DNA from: Malurus cyaneus samueli
Taxonomy: Eukaryota; Chordata; Aves; Passeriformes; Maluridae
DNA length: 64,000 bases
Direction: 5' to 3'
Assembly: GCA_009741485.1 (NCBI GenBank)
Contig: CM019214.1
Location: 59,691,922-59,755,921, forward strand
Both the position numbers and the translations under genes were made by a program. Positions 1 through 13,200 of the stretch are shown piece after piece; position 1 is the first letter of the stretch; each line of letters begins with the position of its first letter. Below the pieces are notes generated by a model. That model did not search any database. It was not told the origin of the DNA and was given only the letters and a program-made list of their open reading frames with translations.

Positions 1-1663
1 CCTACGAAGTTTTAAAATGTACTGAAAGTAGATTTCAATGGTCATGGGAGCAAATTATTTGAGAAGAACTAACACAAAGATCCAAAAAGAATGATTTAGA
101 CACGGCAATGTTTGTAACTGCAAAACTTAAAAGTCAATTAGCTGCAGGTATGCAACTCACCAAAAGCAAATTAGGCATGCATATTTTCTGCAGACAGTTA
201 ATTTGTCAGATTGGCATACCTAACAGCTAGAATGCTAAATGATGGGTCAAATAGTAATATTGCTGGGTTTTGCATAAAAAAAAAGGCAAATATCACTTTG
301 GAATGACGATTCAGTCAATTGTTTTCTCTTTCCAAGATAGCTTCTTCCAGAGTTTTATATTTCTTAGGACACAGAAAAGGATAAAGAGAGAGACAGAAAA
401 AATAAAAATAAAAAAAATAAAATAAAAAAATTAAAAAAAGCACCAAAGTTCTTTCTGCCATCTAGGTATTCCTGTGTTTATAACAAAGTGTCTGGGTATA
501 TAAGATATTCTCCTGGAAGGTGAAATGAGATAAGATGGGTGGAAAATCTTTCTAGCTAAAATCTATTTACCATCACTATGCAGTCAGTTTAGCATAAGCA
601 AATCCACTTGGAAGTTTTATTTTGATTTTTGCCTCAGAATCCTTTACAGATTGCTGTTTTTTAAAAATCTGAACAAATTGTATGTTAGAAATATAGATGC
701 TTACCATCTGCTAAGAGGCTTTGCTTCTGCCTATTGTCCTATTGTTTCTTTCTCCACTTAACAGGAAATTGTATTAATAAGCAAATGAATACTTTTCATT
801 AATCCTCACAAAGGTATAATGCTTTAACTTTTTGATTTATTGCTGCAATATAGTGTCACCCCCTTGACAGTATATGAATAGAAAAGGAAATACTAAGGAG
901 AGAAATGTAAGATATGATTAAAAGTTTGATCCAAAGAACATGAAAAAAAAACTCAGTAATTTTTTGGGATTTGTATCGGGTAATTTAATGTCTAAATACT
1001 TTGAGAAGCAAAAAGTCCTTTGCTCAAGGGCACACTTCATCTATGACCAAGAATCAAAATGCAGTTTTTCAATGTTTGACCAGGGTTCTAACCATAGAGT
1101 CACACAGATTCTAAAACCAGCATTTTATCAGTGAAGTTCCATACCAATACTTCATATTTAAAGTGGCATGCTAAACTTCTTAATAAGAAAGTAAAATAGA
1201 ATTTCCTTTCTACACAAATACTGTAAATGAGATATGAAAGGAATGGTATGTGATGATTAAGAACATAAACCAGATTTTATATATAGATATGCTTAGAATT
1301 CCCTCAGAATGCCTCTTAAATACCATACATTCTCTTTAGTACTTAGTAAAGGAAAATAATGCAAAAGTAACATTTCTTTTATATGTCATTTATTAAAGGG
1401 TTTATCACCTTCTCTTCACTACTCTACCAGTAATGGCAAGGATAGATGCAGTTCATTCAGAATATTCAGAATATCTATGAATAGAAGAATCCACTAGTCC
1501 TTGTAGCTTATTTGTTTCTGAATTAAAAATATCTGTGAGGAAGAAAATTTTATTAAAAAACGAAATCTAAATTTAATTAATTCCATTCTCTTCTTAAGTT
1601 TATTTATTTTGCAGCTTAGGTACTTAAACAGAAAACTATCCTATTGACTTTCACATTCCTTCC
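1..1663. other. AT-rich noncoding stretch, nothing recognised
   Basis: Unique AT-rich sequence with an A-rich patch around 396-440. The open frame at 940-1134 (64 codons) starts in an A-run, has no recognisable motif and is no longer than chance predicts at this base composition. I see no gene, repeat family or RNA gene here. Confidence 0.6.
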
Positions 1664-1697
1664 AGTTTTCAATCCAGCTGAGTTTTCAATCCAGCTG
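1664..1697. repeat. Perfect 17-bp tandem duplication (2 copies)
   Basis: The 17-mer AGTTTTCAATCCAGCTG occurs at 1664-1680 and again, immediately and without change, at 1681-1697. Two identical copies suggest a recent small tandem duplication by replication slippage. Confidence 0.95.
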
Positions 1698-1809
1698 ACT
1701 CCATTCTTGAGTCATCCTTTTTTCTCTCTTATCAATAATTCCTGTTAAATTTGAACCCAAATAGGAATTCCCTATTCATACCAGCTGGCCCTCTTTACTT
1801 TCTATGCTT

Positions 1810-2325
1810 TATTCCTTTGCTCTGAAGAGGTCAACCTTGAAGATTATCCAGATCTCTTTGGCCCCTGAGCCCTCCAGGGCAGTCTCCCATGATATCCTCT
1901 CCAGGATATCATTCAAGAAACCACAATCTGCTGTTTCACATTCCATGGTTATGACTCTAACATGTTCTTGAGCTCTTGTGCCCACAATGTCTGTTAACCA
2001 AGGCTACTGAAAACCTTTACATATACAGCTAGTTCTTTCCTTCTTTTGATCATGAACAGGTCCAGCAAAAAATCCCCTCTATTCAGCTCATGAGGCATTG
2101 CTCAAGGAGTTTCCACTAAAACACACCATGGATTTCCTGGATTGTTTGTAATCAGTCATGATACTCATTCTGCAGCAGTCCAGGTGGCCAAAATCTCCCA
2201 TGAGTATCAAATACTGCAATTGTGAGATTTCCTCCTTCTGTCTAAAGAAGGCTTCATCTACTTCCTTAGACGTAGCAGGTACCTCTCTTGGCACCCTGCC
2301 CTTCTGTTGACTCATACCTACAAAT
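1810..2325 (-). mobile_element. CR1 LINE fragment, endonuclease region (antisense, degraded)
   Basis: Seen: on the minus strand, 2315-2088 encodes a peptide with EVDEAFFRQKEE followed by LILMGDF. This is the pattern of the CR1 ORF2 apurinic-like endonuclease domain, which typically reads VDEAFxRQLEE...LVLMGDFNHPD. Further downstream on the same strand, around 1830-1870, the DNA reads like the later CR1 segment that ends in a W-x-x-FK-x-x-L-x-x-A pattern. Frames are broken between these patches, so this is an old dead copy. Known: CR1 is the main avian LINE and its ORF2 has endonuclease and reverse-transcriptase domains. The outer boundaries are approximate, and the element may extend rightwards towards 2560. 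Confidence 0.7.
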
Positions 2326-4340
2326 TCTTGACTGATTCATGACCATTGCCTAGCAAAATCCCCTTGCATTCCAACCATCTGCTTACATCTCCGACTGCCC
2401 TATGACCTATCTCATTGTCTTTTCTACATCTTCCCTACCCATTCTTCTCGACACTGTAATCCCAAATCCCAGTGTTTTCATAGCTCTGCTACTGCCCATT
2501 GACTTTCAATGCCCCCTCTTTGTTTCTGATCCAGTGGGCTATAGTATTGTAAATATATGCAGTGCTCAGCCATAGGTAGGACTGCTTCCACTTGTGAAGA
2601 CAAACATGGATTTTCTACTCATGGGCTACCCGGTCTTAAATCTCATCATGACTCAAATTTTCTGCAGAAACCTATTTTGTCTCAGTTCTCCACTTACAAA
2701 CATTCTTCTTCTCCCACTATTGCACATAAAGTCATATAGAACAGTAAAATATATCTCCACAGTCGTGATTACTGCATTCATTCATTTTTTGCTCATGGAA
2801 AATATGTGTATTTATTCTAGATATTGTAGAACCTTCTTAGAATTTTTGGACATGGTTATATTGCCATCAATTTATATTTAATATGTACTAATTATACTTA
2901 ATTTATACTTACTTCCATTGAGGTATGGATTTGGTTTTATTTACGTATCATTTTAAAATAGATTTACAGTGAGTAGTATTTCCATTTTAATGTGTATCCA
3001 GTTTTATAAAATAACTTCCTAATTCTGCAAAAGGATATCAAGTACCAAAAAAAAAAAAAAACAAACAAACAAACCAAAAAACAAAACAAAAAAAAAATAG
3101 ATATATATAAGAATATTAGAACTACAGTAACTGTGGAAGACAGGACACAGAAATAGGTACACAATTATGGGTCTTTGACTAACATGCTAAAATAAAAAGG
3201 CTATTGCAAATATCTACAAGTGAAAAAGAAGTTTTATGACTGTTTATTAAAAGTCAGATTAAGCAGCTATTCTTCTTGTGGCTTAATCAAAACTTACTAA
3301 TTGAAGAACTGAATTACAAATCTGTTTCTGTTGCTAACTGTAGACAATTTGAACAGGCACAACTGAGTTACCAGCTTGCTTTGAAATCCATCAACTAGCT
3401 GGAAATTTCTTAGTGCCTCCTGTGGTCTTCAAACATGGCAAAGAAGAAAATCTGTCATGAAAAATTATGCAAAAAATGTTTAATTAAACCCTCCTTTGAC
3501 ATAAATTTACCATGAACTTACATGCATCAAAATAATTTTTGCAAAGAGCATTTAAATTGTGGACAACAGAAGAACTTGTGTGGTTTGATAAAATCGATCT
3601 TTTTTATTAAGAAAAAACACAGTATTTACCTTGCCTAACAGAAAGAATGAGCATCATAAAATACATGGACAATCAAGGACAAAAATAATCTCTACCAGTA
3701 TTTCTTTGTTATTGCTGTACCTCACAGCTTTTCAGTAGATTTAACATCTTTATTTAGAGTTCTTTGAATGCCCAGAAAATGTCTATTCAAATTGAAGATG
3801 CTGTCCATTATTGTCCATGGTTAATGTATTTAAATTACTAGTAGTAGCTTTGGGAAATGCTTTTGTACGCTGCTGCCAACTGCTTCTATTTTCTGTTGAC
3901 AGTGGTATATGTTGTAGCTAGAAATGAGGAAAAAGTTTCTGGATTTTGTCTAAGAACAAGACTGACATCTTCTGCCTCCTCTCTCAGGTCTGCCAGTCTA
4001 TAACAGTTTCACACTTACTCATTTGGGCTTTTTTTTTCCTACTTGTATCTCTGGCTTTTAAGAGTGAAAATTGTATAATGGATGCAGAGACAAAGATTTG
4101 AATGTCATTCATTTCCTTGAGCTCTGTTAGCCAGGGGGAAAATAAATCTTCATAAGGAAAAAAGTTCTAGAGCACCAGATTGCTATTTAGATAAGCCTTG
4201 ACAGGCTGGAAGAATGTGTTAGTTCATTCTTGAAGGAATGTTCAAGAAAGTTTAAATTTAAAAAATCCAAACCTCATATGACAGTATAGGCTGAGAACCA
4301 ACAGGTTTGGAAGGAAGTTTGGATTAAAAAGTCCTGATGA
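2326..4340. other. Noncoding stretch with A-rich low-complexity patch
   Basis: The left part (to about 2560) may be a further decayed extension of the adjacent CR1 copy. An A-rich patch with AAAC units lies at about 3046-3098. Overlapping open frames at 2557-2739 and 2594-2881 have no recognisable motif and Leu/Ile/Phe-rich chance composition. Nothing else is recognised. Confidence 0.55.
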
Positions 4341-4344
4341 TCCT

Positions 4345-4870
4345 AGCAGGAAAAAAAAAATGGGACATTATTCAAAAACAAACTCTTGCAGCAATGAAGG
4401 ACAACCAAACAGAAGGATGTATTAGTGACAGCACAACCAATGAGGAATTGATTCCTGCCCTTTGTTTTTTGATTTCAAGCCTGCATCTGGAGTATTGTAT
4501 CCACTTTAGGTTTCCCAGCTTAAGAAAGAAATGAAATATTTGGTCAAAATCAGAAAAGAGTGAACAGGATGATTAGGAGGCTAGAGGACATGACACTCAA
4601 GAAGCAACTATGGTAGCAGAATTTCCTCAGCCTGAGGAAAAGGCTAAAGACAAGCCTAATTACATGTTTATCTGCCAAATCGTAGCCTGCATGCCAAACA
4701 GACCCAAACTGTTCTCACAGGTGCAAAGTGAAAAGATGAGAGGAATCCAGCTGCCATACCAAACATTTCTATTATATATTTGCTATTTAATTTTTTTCTT
4801 CTATGAAGGGCCAAATGTCTCAGTTCTCATCCTTGGAGATATTTAAAATTCTACTGGGTACAATCCAGCG
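4345..4870 (+). mobile_element. Old CR1 LINE fragment (C-terminal RT and 3' region)
   Basis: Around 4480-4525 the DNA reads CTGGAGTATTGTATCCA then a CCCAGCTTAAGAAAGA-like run. This corresponds to the CR1 ORF2 C-terminal segment HLEYCxxFWxPxxKKD. It is followed by text matching the segment in which an A-rich spacer leads to AGGATGATTAGGAGGCTAGA and a CAGCCTGAGGAAAAGG-like run. Near 4830 a CCTTGGAGATATTTAAAA run matches the start of the CR1 3' untranslated region. The similarity is patchy, with deletions and several stops, and so is typical of an older subfamily. The limits are approximate. Confidence 0.7.
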
Positions 4871-5829
4871 ATATCTATTAGGTATTGAATTTTCAGGTTA
4901 GATCAGAATTCAAATTTGGTAATTTTCTTTGTAATATGTTGCTCTGTTATCACAAATCAAGGAAAAAATTGTCAGTGTAATTATTTTATTTTTATGGAAG
5001 CCATAAAAATTACCTTCACTTAGACATTTAAAATATCTTGTTAGAGAACTTGGTACTCAAATGCTATGATTTTCTTTGTGCTTAAATATGCAGAATCTCT
5101 TACAGCCCAAATGTGCTTATTAAAACATGTGAATTGGTACATTTAAAGACATACTTCCACTCTCACAAGTAATTTTGAACACATACTTAACCCGCGTGCA
5201 CATTTTTTTCACTTATGTCATTTGAACACCAACTCACATTATCCAATTGCAGCAGCTTAATGGCCCAACCATGTGAATTTCTAAAATCAGGTCATTATTT
5301 TACTCTTCATGTTTCATTGAGAATGTCAATTTGTTTTTTCATTTATTTTAACAGAGACTCAGTTGTGGCTACAGAAGCCAAATAAGTCATTATCATCAAA
5401 TTCATGAAAATCATTACAGAATGATCTTTAAACATCAAAACATTAGCACTCATGAATTTCAGTAGTTAAAAAATTCTGTGTCTACCATAAATAGTTTTTT
5501 TAATTGCATTTCCTAAATTCTTTAACTTTTAATTGTTAGGGACTATGAAATTATACATGGCAGAGCAATGTTTGTATCTGTATTTAAGTACTTGTACACT
5601 TAAATCTCAATGTCTTTGAAAAGAATTAAGGTAAAGGACAAATGCGTTAACCAGGCAGGGATTGGTTTTATTCTGTGATGCATGACATCCTCTACTGATT
5701 CAATGTTAATTTACCTTTTGTAAGCATGGCCTGTTTCCTACTTTTGATCTGAATTAGACAGAAACTTCTTTGTTTCACAGTGCAAGAGGTCAATTGTTGA
5801 AATGGGTTGATTTAGAAGGTAATAGAATT
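4871..5829. other. AT-rich noncoding stretch, nothing recognised
   Basis: Unique AT-rich sequence with no long open frame, microsatellite or recognised repeat family. Confidence 0.6.
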
Positions 5830-5992
5830 GTTATCCTTCGAGATATTCAAGGCTCATGGCCATGACCCTGAGAACTTCATCAGATTTTGAAGCTGATTCC
5901 AACTTCAATTTTGGAACCATTTTAAGCATTTCTCAATTGGATGACCTCTAAGGGTCCTTTGCAATCAAAATTATTCTAAGATTCTATGAATT
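5830..5992 (+). mobile_element. CR1 3'-terminal fragment
   Basis: GAGATATTCAAGGCTCA near 5840 matches the beginning of the CR1 3' UTR. GGATGACCTCTAAGGGTCC near 5940 matches the conserved segment just before the end. The fragment finishes with ATTCTAAGATTCTATGAATT, a decayed form of the terminal ATTCTATG-type repeat. The order and spacing (about 150 bp) fit a 5'-truncated CR1 insertion on the plus strand. Confidence 0.7.
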
Positions 5993-7976
5993 CGGCAGTC
6001 TTAATTATCTCTCAATGGGATATCACCTTTTGTGTGATCAAAGATGTCAGATATTGGCATTTAATCAGTTACATTTCTTCTTTTCCTTATCTTGCCAGAA
6101 TCTGTTTTTAAAAAAAAAAAAAAAAACTACACTGGAAAACATATTTGCACAAAACCACAAGCAACTCTTGAAAAATAAGAAAATAGCAACATTAAGGCTA
6201 GAATTCTGAAATGTAAAGCAATAAATTACATCTGGTCAAATTTGCAGTAGACTAATTTTGGAAATTAAGTAGATAATTCACTTTATAAGAATAACGCAAG
6301 TAACAAACAAATTTCTACTAAAAATTAGTACCAAAGAGTATATCAGTTGTGTGTCGGTCACGCAGTAGAATTTTTTTATAATACAGGTAGAAGATCTGAA
6401 TTTTTTTTTACCGTACCCTAAATGTTTGAGTAAAATTAATATTTTAGTGAGGTGGTGGGAGAAGATAATAAAATAAAATTTTAAAGAAGTGTTGTAAACT
6501 TGCAAGTTACAAAGTTCTAACATATGAAATGTCATGATAACAATCAATGATGTAATGAAACACATTTAAATTTCTGTTAATATAAGAAAGTACTGAAACT
6601 GAGAAGACCAAATCTGTTATTTAATAGACAATCAATTTATATAAAAATAACAAAGGAAAAAGAAAAAAAAAAACTTCTATATAGAAATCAAGTTGAATAT
6701 TAACTCTGAAATATGAACGTGCAAGAAAAAATATTGCACCTGCCAAGTTTTAGGAAAATAATAATTTTCTTGAGTGGAATGTCAAAAAATTCATTTAGCA
6801 GAAATTAAATTAGCACAGAATTATTTTGCACCTGTAGACTAATTTCACATTTGGAAAAAATTAATGAGCTATTACCTATCTTCCTATTGATGTGTCACTG
6901 AATAATCATGGTTGCATTGTTTTGGTATCAAAAGTACATTTGAACTGTTCATTGTAATTTTTATTCCTAAAAAAATGAAGAATAAAATGAAAAAAAATAT
7001 GCAAATGCCTTTAAAGAGATCTGTGGTAGTTTTTCTTCTTGTAATTTCAGCCATTTGTTTCAGACTAAGAAACACATGAATTTTAGTGATATCATGCATT
7101 TGCATGGAAGTGAAGGAGGAAATACTGCATTGTAGATAAAAATTTCTTTCTTGCCCTGCTCTTTCTTCGTTATGTGAGGTCCTATGTATACACTTATACT
7201 GATGAATTCCAGTGGAAATATTCTCTCAAATAAACACTTAAATGCTGTTTCTAATCATGGGTCTGACTTTTTAGATTAATCACTGCTTTCCTCCATTATA
7301 ATTCGAAATAATTTCACTGTAGTCCTGGGTTTGGTTTTGGCTTTTTAATAATTTTTGAATATGGAGCAAACAAATTTCAAACAGACTGATTTTTTCTGTT
7401 GTATATCATACAATGTTTCTTCCACTGACAGCTTCATTTATAAATCTGCCAGAAACTGATGGGAATCATTGAATACATGATTCTACTTTGCTAAATCCTA
7501 GCAAAGATTATGTGGTTTGACACTAATCTTTGACTTTGTACTTCTACTTTTATCTAAATCCATCCTGATTTGTAATTAGTCTCTGAGAATGTAGAACTTG
7601 TGCTTGGGCTTAAGGATGTATCTAAACAACTGTTACAATTGTTTCTGTTTTTCATTTTTCATAAAAATTATAAATGGCTGAAATAATTAAGATTTCTGAT
7701 GATATGCATGATCAGTGTCACTTTCAGCAACTAACACATGCTCTGGTATTTCATTTAATCGAAGCAAATACTTGTGAGAGAAAATACAAAACTGAAACCA
7801 AAAGCTGTTTTTCTTTGCATGATAATTTTCCTGAGAACAACTATACTGAGGTCAAGTAAAAGGAGCTCTCTTGAAGCTAACAGGACATTACTGTGGACAA
7901 ATTATTCTGGAGGAGAACACTTACTCAAAATGTGGCCATTTGTGCATAGTCTCTAAAATCCTCAGTTGTTGTTTAT
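5993..7976. other. AT-rich noncoding stretch, nothing recognised
   Basis: Contains short A-runs (6108-6126, 6661-6673) and chance open frames of 60-95 codons without motifs, such as 6278-6565 minus, which is Ile/Phe/Leu-rich. No gene or repeat family is recognised. Confidence 0.55.
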
Positions 7977-8036
7977 TATATATTATTATTATTATTATTA
8001 TTATTATTGTTGTTGTTGTTGTTGCTGCTGTTGTTA
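7977..8036. repeat. Compound trinucleotide microsatellite (ATT)n-(GTT)n
   Basis: About 10 ATT units (to about 8008) pass directly into GTT units (to about 8036) with two GCT interruptions. Open frames on both strands through this tract encode only homopolymeric residues and are artefacts. Confidence 0.95.
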
Positions 8037-8254
8037 TTTCTTCTTCAATTTGCCATGAAGTCCAATTAAATGATGCAACAAACGACTGGTGAAGAAGTGA
8101 AGAAATAACAACAGCTCCTCTCTGCAAGGAAGAAATGTATTTAATAAAGAAATTATTTTCCTATTTGGGTTTAATGAGAAAAAAAAAAAAACTCTTTGCA
8201 TACTGCATTTTAAATATTTTGAAACTGTTCTAATTAAAACTGCAGTTAGGCTGT

Positions 8255-8282
8255 TTCCTGAGAGAAGTTTAGCTCTCAGGAA
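8255..8282. repeat. Short perfect inverted repeat (10-bp stem, 8-nt loop)
   Basis: TTCCTGAGAG (8255-8264) and its exact reverse complement CTCTCAGGAA (8273-8282) flank an 8-nt loop. The stem is too short for a microRNA precursor, and flanking bases do not extend it. Whether it does anything is unknown. Confidence 0.85.
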
Positions 8283-9439
8283 GTGACCATGTGTCCACAT
8301 TTAAGAAGGAGGGGCATTCTCAGGGAGGCTTTGCATCCCTGGTTCCCAGGAAAACTAGACTGTAAGACCAGATGGATTTCACCACAATCCATCTTTCTGT
8401 CATGCATAGATTTGCAAATCTTATCCTTGAACAGGAGGTGCTTCAGATGTCACACTTTCAGAGTCCACGCCATGCTGAGCATTCCAAACCAGGAAGTTTT
8501 TTATTGCTCTGCAAAATAAAGAAAAACAAGGAAATGGAAGAGATACCTTTCTGATACAGGGGTGCATTTCATTTTGAAAAAAAAAAAATAGTTTTAAATT
8601 ACAGATGTTAACAACACATTTTCAAATAGAAAAAAAAATAGCTGTAAGCATTTATAATTCAGAGATGATAATTCTTACTTAGAAGTAATTGAATATACAC
8701 ATTTCAAATAGTTCTGTTTCCTGGAGATGATGGTTAGTACTGACATTTTGCCGTGTCCCAGATCTTGGGATAAAAGAAACTATACTCTCTTTCCAACTGT
8801 TATTAAGGAGAAGATCCAGAAAAATTTTTTTTTTTATTGTCATGAAACAGTTTGTCCTGTAAATGCTTGTACTGCAGTAGAGCTGTTTTGATCATATTTC
8901 TAGTACTACAAGCCTTTATCTCCTTGCAGAACAAGAAATGTGACATAAGGCTCTATATTGATTACATGCAAAATTGTTTTCTTCTGTCAGCTGTTCATGA
9001 ATGTGAGACACTGTGCTATGTTCTGAAGTTGATCTTCTATAACACATTTCCCACTTTATCAGTTTTTCTTGTCAGTGGGAAATTAATTTCATTATTTTTT
9101 ATTTGGAAAGGTATGAGATCAGTTATTCCAGGTATGAGGACTTTATATTATATAAAAACATAAATTATATATTTTATACTTTACCTATGCTTTATATATT
9201 ATAAGGGTATTTCCTGTTGTAAATTTAAAAAGTTGATAGAGTACTTGGAGTGTTAATTTATGTTCAAGCTGTCAAAAACTGCTACTCAGGAGTCTGAAGC
9301 AAAATATATGAAGCCTTTTAAGAAAAATAACTGGTTTCACCATCATTGGATGCAATTCATCAGTGTACAGTCATACCAATGAACTGCAGGTGAGCACCTA
9401 TGTGCAGTGGTGACATGGCTGGGAGATCGTTGTTTGTTC
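8283..9439. other. Noncoding stretch, nothing recognised
   Basis: 8283-8560 is slightly GC-richer and of higher complexity than its surroundings but matches no family I recognise. The open frame at 8852-9163 (103 codons) is the longest here. It has Cys/Leu/Ile/Phe-rich composition, no motif and no splice context that would make it convincing. Confidence 0.5.
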
Positions 9440-10253
9440 TTTCATTCTCCTAGAGAACAGTCCATCCAAAAGAATCTGGACAGGCTCAACGAGTGAGCCC
9501 ATGGGAATTAATGTGGCCAAGAGCAAAGGGCTGCAACAATATGTAACAGCACAGACTGGGGATGAACAAATTGAGAGCAGCCCTGCCGAGAAGGATTTGG
9601 GGATACTGATGGAGGAGAGGCTGGACCCAACAACGTGAACTCACAGCCTAAAAAACCAAACATGTTTGGGCTGCATCCTGGGCTGCATCCAAAGCAGCGT
9701 GGGCAGCAGGGGGTTCTGCTCCTCTACTACACTCTGGGGAGAACCCCCTCGAAGCACTGTTTCCAGTTCTGGGGTTCTCAGCACAAGAAGGACATTGACC
9801 TGTTGGAGCAAGTCAAGAGGAGGGCCACAAAGATGATTAGAGGGATGGAGCACCTCTTTTATGAGAAAAAGTTGGGAGTTGAGGGATTCTTATTCTGGAC
9901 AAAAGAAGGCTCCAGGGTGCCATTTTTGCAGCTTTACTGAAGGAAAACTGGAGAAGGACATTTTGCAAGGGCATATAATGAATAGTTTTAGACTGAAAGA
10001 GCATAGATTTAAATCAGATATCAGAAATAAATTCTTTATTTTCTTTAGAAAGAAATTTAAAAAGGAGGGAGGTGAGGGACTGAAACAAATCACCCAGTGA
10101 ATTTGTGGATGTTTCATCCCAGGTATTGTTCAAGGCCAGTCTGGATGATCTGGAGCAACCTGTTCCAGTTGAAGGAGTTTTTGCCAATGAGAGAAGGTCT
10201 TAAGTAGATGATCTTAAATCCCTTCTAAGCAAACCATTCTGTGTTTCAATGAT
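9440..10253 (+). mobile_element. CR1 LINE, 5'-truncated copy with ORF2 C-terminus and 3' UTR
   Basis: Successive hallmarks of the avian CR1 3' half appear in order. These are a CTGGACAGGCTCAACGAG segment (about 9476), GAGAGCAGCCCTGCCGAGAA then GGATTTGGGGAT (about 9573-9606), CAGCACAAGAAGGACATTGA (about 9780), AGGAGGGCCACAAAGATGAT (about 9818), the 3' UTR start TTCAAGGCCAGTCTGGATGA (about 10129), and a terminal decayed ATTCTGTGTTTCAATGAT repeat. The ORF2 frame is broken by several frameshifts, and an A/T-rich segment around 10020-10080 diverges from the expected text. The copy is non-functional. It forms the GC-richest block in this part of the window. Confidence 0.92.
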
Positions 10254-13200
10254 CTTAAAGTTACTTGTGAAACCATGACATGAAAAGTAATGACAATCTT
10301 AAAAATCCGGATAATATTTTCATAAGATGGAGATCATCCTCAGAAAAAAAAAATTGCTATAAGTAATTTTAGCAGCTATAAATTCTCCTTTCCAAATTCC
10401 CATTACACAGGCTTTTTTTTTTTTTTTTTTTTTTTTTTTCTAAACAGGCATGGTTATGGAGTGAAAGATGAGCAAATGTGGGATAGATAGGCTGAGAAAG
10501 CAAACGGAACTAAACAAAATGGACACAAGAGTTCTAGGAATACTATCAAAAAGGCAATGCTGGAGGAAATGAATCTGATTGTTTCTGAGACAAACTAAGC
10601 AATTTTTTGTCATGCTCCTCCAAATATATAAATGTTTGTTTGCCAGTTTGTGTATGAGCAGCAGTAATACACACTTTACTATGTATGAAGTTCTTATTGA
10701 TGGAGACTAAAGAATCCCAGAAATAGCTGTCACATTTTTATTAATATTTAACACTGTTATTTGTCTCTTTCTACTGTTTTTTAATATAATCCCACTGTCT
10801 GAAATGCTAGAATCAGAAGTTTTTAAGAAATGTAAACACATAGGATACCCAAAGTGTGCAATTATTCTGTTCTTGAGGGCTTTATTTATTGACTATATGA
10901 AAGCAGGAAGACTTAGTGGGTGTGTGCCATATGATAATAACAGTATTGTATTATTACAAAATAAATACAATAAGAAACATATTACTAGTGAGAAATTCCT
11001 TTCATAACTGGACTTTTAAGAAGATATTTAAATGTTAAAGGATATTCATGGAATGAAGCATGTAATAACATGAAAACTGCAAAATCCAAAGGTTATCTCT
11101 TTAAGATTTTTTTTTCTAATGTCTAACCACAACTACATTAATTTTTAAAAATTACTTTGCTTTGAGATGGTTTAGATAACCTTTATATAAACTTATGATC
11201 TGGAGAAAAACACAAACACCCCAACCCCAAAGATAATAGTTTCTTTAACCTTAGCACTTCCATGTCCAAACCCAGTGCCAAGTGTTACTAGTGTTGTTAA
11301 CTGGACAGGTTCAGCACTATATGTCCCTCTTGGATTTTTTTCTTCTCCTGTACAGATTGATACTGCTATATTTAAAATAGATACATTTTCATGCATTCAT
11401 TGACCTTCCTATATCTCATGATTCCAAGTTTCAACTGGATGTCATTAATATAATGATGCATTTTTTTTTTTTAAATTTTATTCATTCATATAGTACTTGA
11501 AGAGTTGCTTACTAAAGGATGGAAATGGAAATAAGCACTCATAATTAAAAATATGGGAATATCTTAGAACATGTAGCTGTGCTATGAGCATTTTTTGTGT
11601 TCTTTTGTGCAGCCCAATTCCCCCACACTGACAAATAGAAATTATTTTTATATTAGGATATCAGAGTGGACCCCTCTTCTGCATGACAGAAATTAGTAAT
11701 GCGGCACCTCTGAAACAAGAAATTTAATGTAATTCATTATTTTCCACATCTTAGGGTTGCTATATTTGTAATTCAGCAAGGTTTATGGTAAATCAGTGTT
11801 CCACTTGTTAAAATCGACATTGTAGAACCAAAATTGTCATAGGAAGATGAGATTAATAAAAGAAGAAAATGAAAAATGTTTGTGTGTTTGCAGCAATAAC
11901 ACTTGAACCAATTAGATTATTTATATTACCCTACAGCATCAGAACTTTTTTCCTATCAGAATATTTATGGCATGCTGCTTTAATAGATAAAACCCTGCAC
12001 TCTCTTCTAGGGGGCTACAAAGTAAATATCAAAATGGTGTGTAGGAAGCAGATCTCATGCCAGTCTCATTAATTTAAAGTCTAACTGTGTTTTTATTCAC
12101 AGTGGTAAGGTGCCATTATAGTTTGTCATGCCTTTACAAAAATGGAGGAGTAAATTATTCTTCTTGCTGCACTAACAGGTTTTTCCAAAAAGACATTTTG
12201 AGGACATGCTGATATTATAGAAAGAAAAGTATCCAGGTTTATTCCGTGTTGAAAAAATATTCCCCTTGGTTAAGAGACTGTTCAGCTTTACAGAGAATTC
12301 TATTCTTTAAAAAGGAGGATGGTTAGAATACATTCAATATTTTAAACTTCAAAGAAAATATTATATATATTGCCTTGGCACACCAGGATAATGTATACTC
12401 TTAAAAGATATCTAGTTTATTTTGAGAATTCTGCTGTTATTCAGTATATGTGAAATTTTATTCTCTCCAGTGTGATAGATAATCTAGCAAACTGAATTTT
12501 TACCTTTGACAGAAAAATAGTTCAGTACATACTCAAACAAAGTTTAAACTTTGTTACAACGTGGTGCTTTTGTTTTGCACATGCAGTCTAGCCCACTAAA
12601 CATTTATAATAAAGCAACAAATATGTGTGGGTTTTTTTTTCTCTTTCTTTCTCTGGGTTTCATATAAAGGCAAGTAACAAACGTGACTTACATAAAGAAT
12701 TATTGAAGTTTTTCACTGGAACGTTAGAAACCTAACACCATTATTGAGATTGACATAATTGTTGTAAAAAGAGTAAAGAGAATCTGATTTGCCTTTGTCC
12801 CAGCTTTTAAGATTATCAGAGTATGTGTTAGTGTTTATAATAATATTTTAAATGTGTATGTGTGTACATGTATATACAGACAGACAAGGTAAGGATCATA
12901 AACAGGTGAAAATACTTGTGATGTTTCCTGAAAACCCTTTGAAATTAAAACTGCATCTCGATATCTGTATTTCCCTCTTTTGTCCATTTTTCCTTCAGCA
13001 TCCCACCTACAGAATTGTTTGTTCATTTCTTTCAAATTTACTTCAATATTTAAAAGCCATGAATCCTTTTCCATTGCTTCTAAAAATAAAAGCAGAGATG
13101 AGAATGATGCTGGAAGAAACTGATAAGGTCATAATTATTTTCTTTGCTTTTTCAGTGACATATATTGTAGTACTTTGTAGCTAAAGAAAGCTGGAGTGTA

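Noticed and set aside
8852..9163. 103-codon plus-strand frame as a small gene
   Set aside because: Hydrophobic chance composition, no motif, and no promoter or splice context that stands out.
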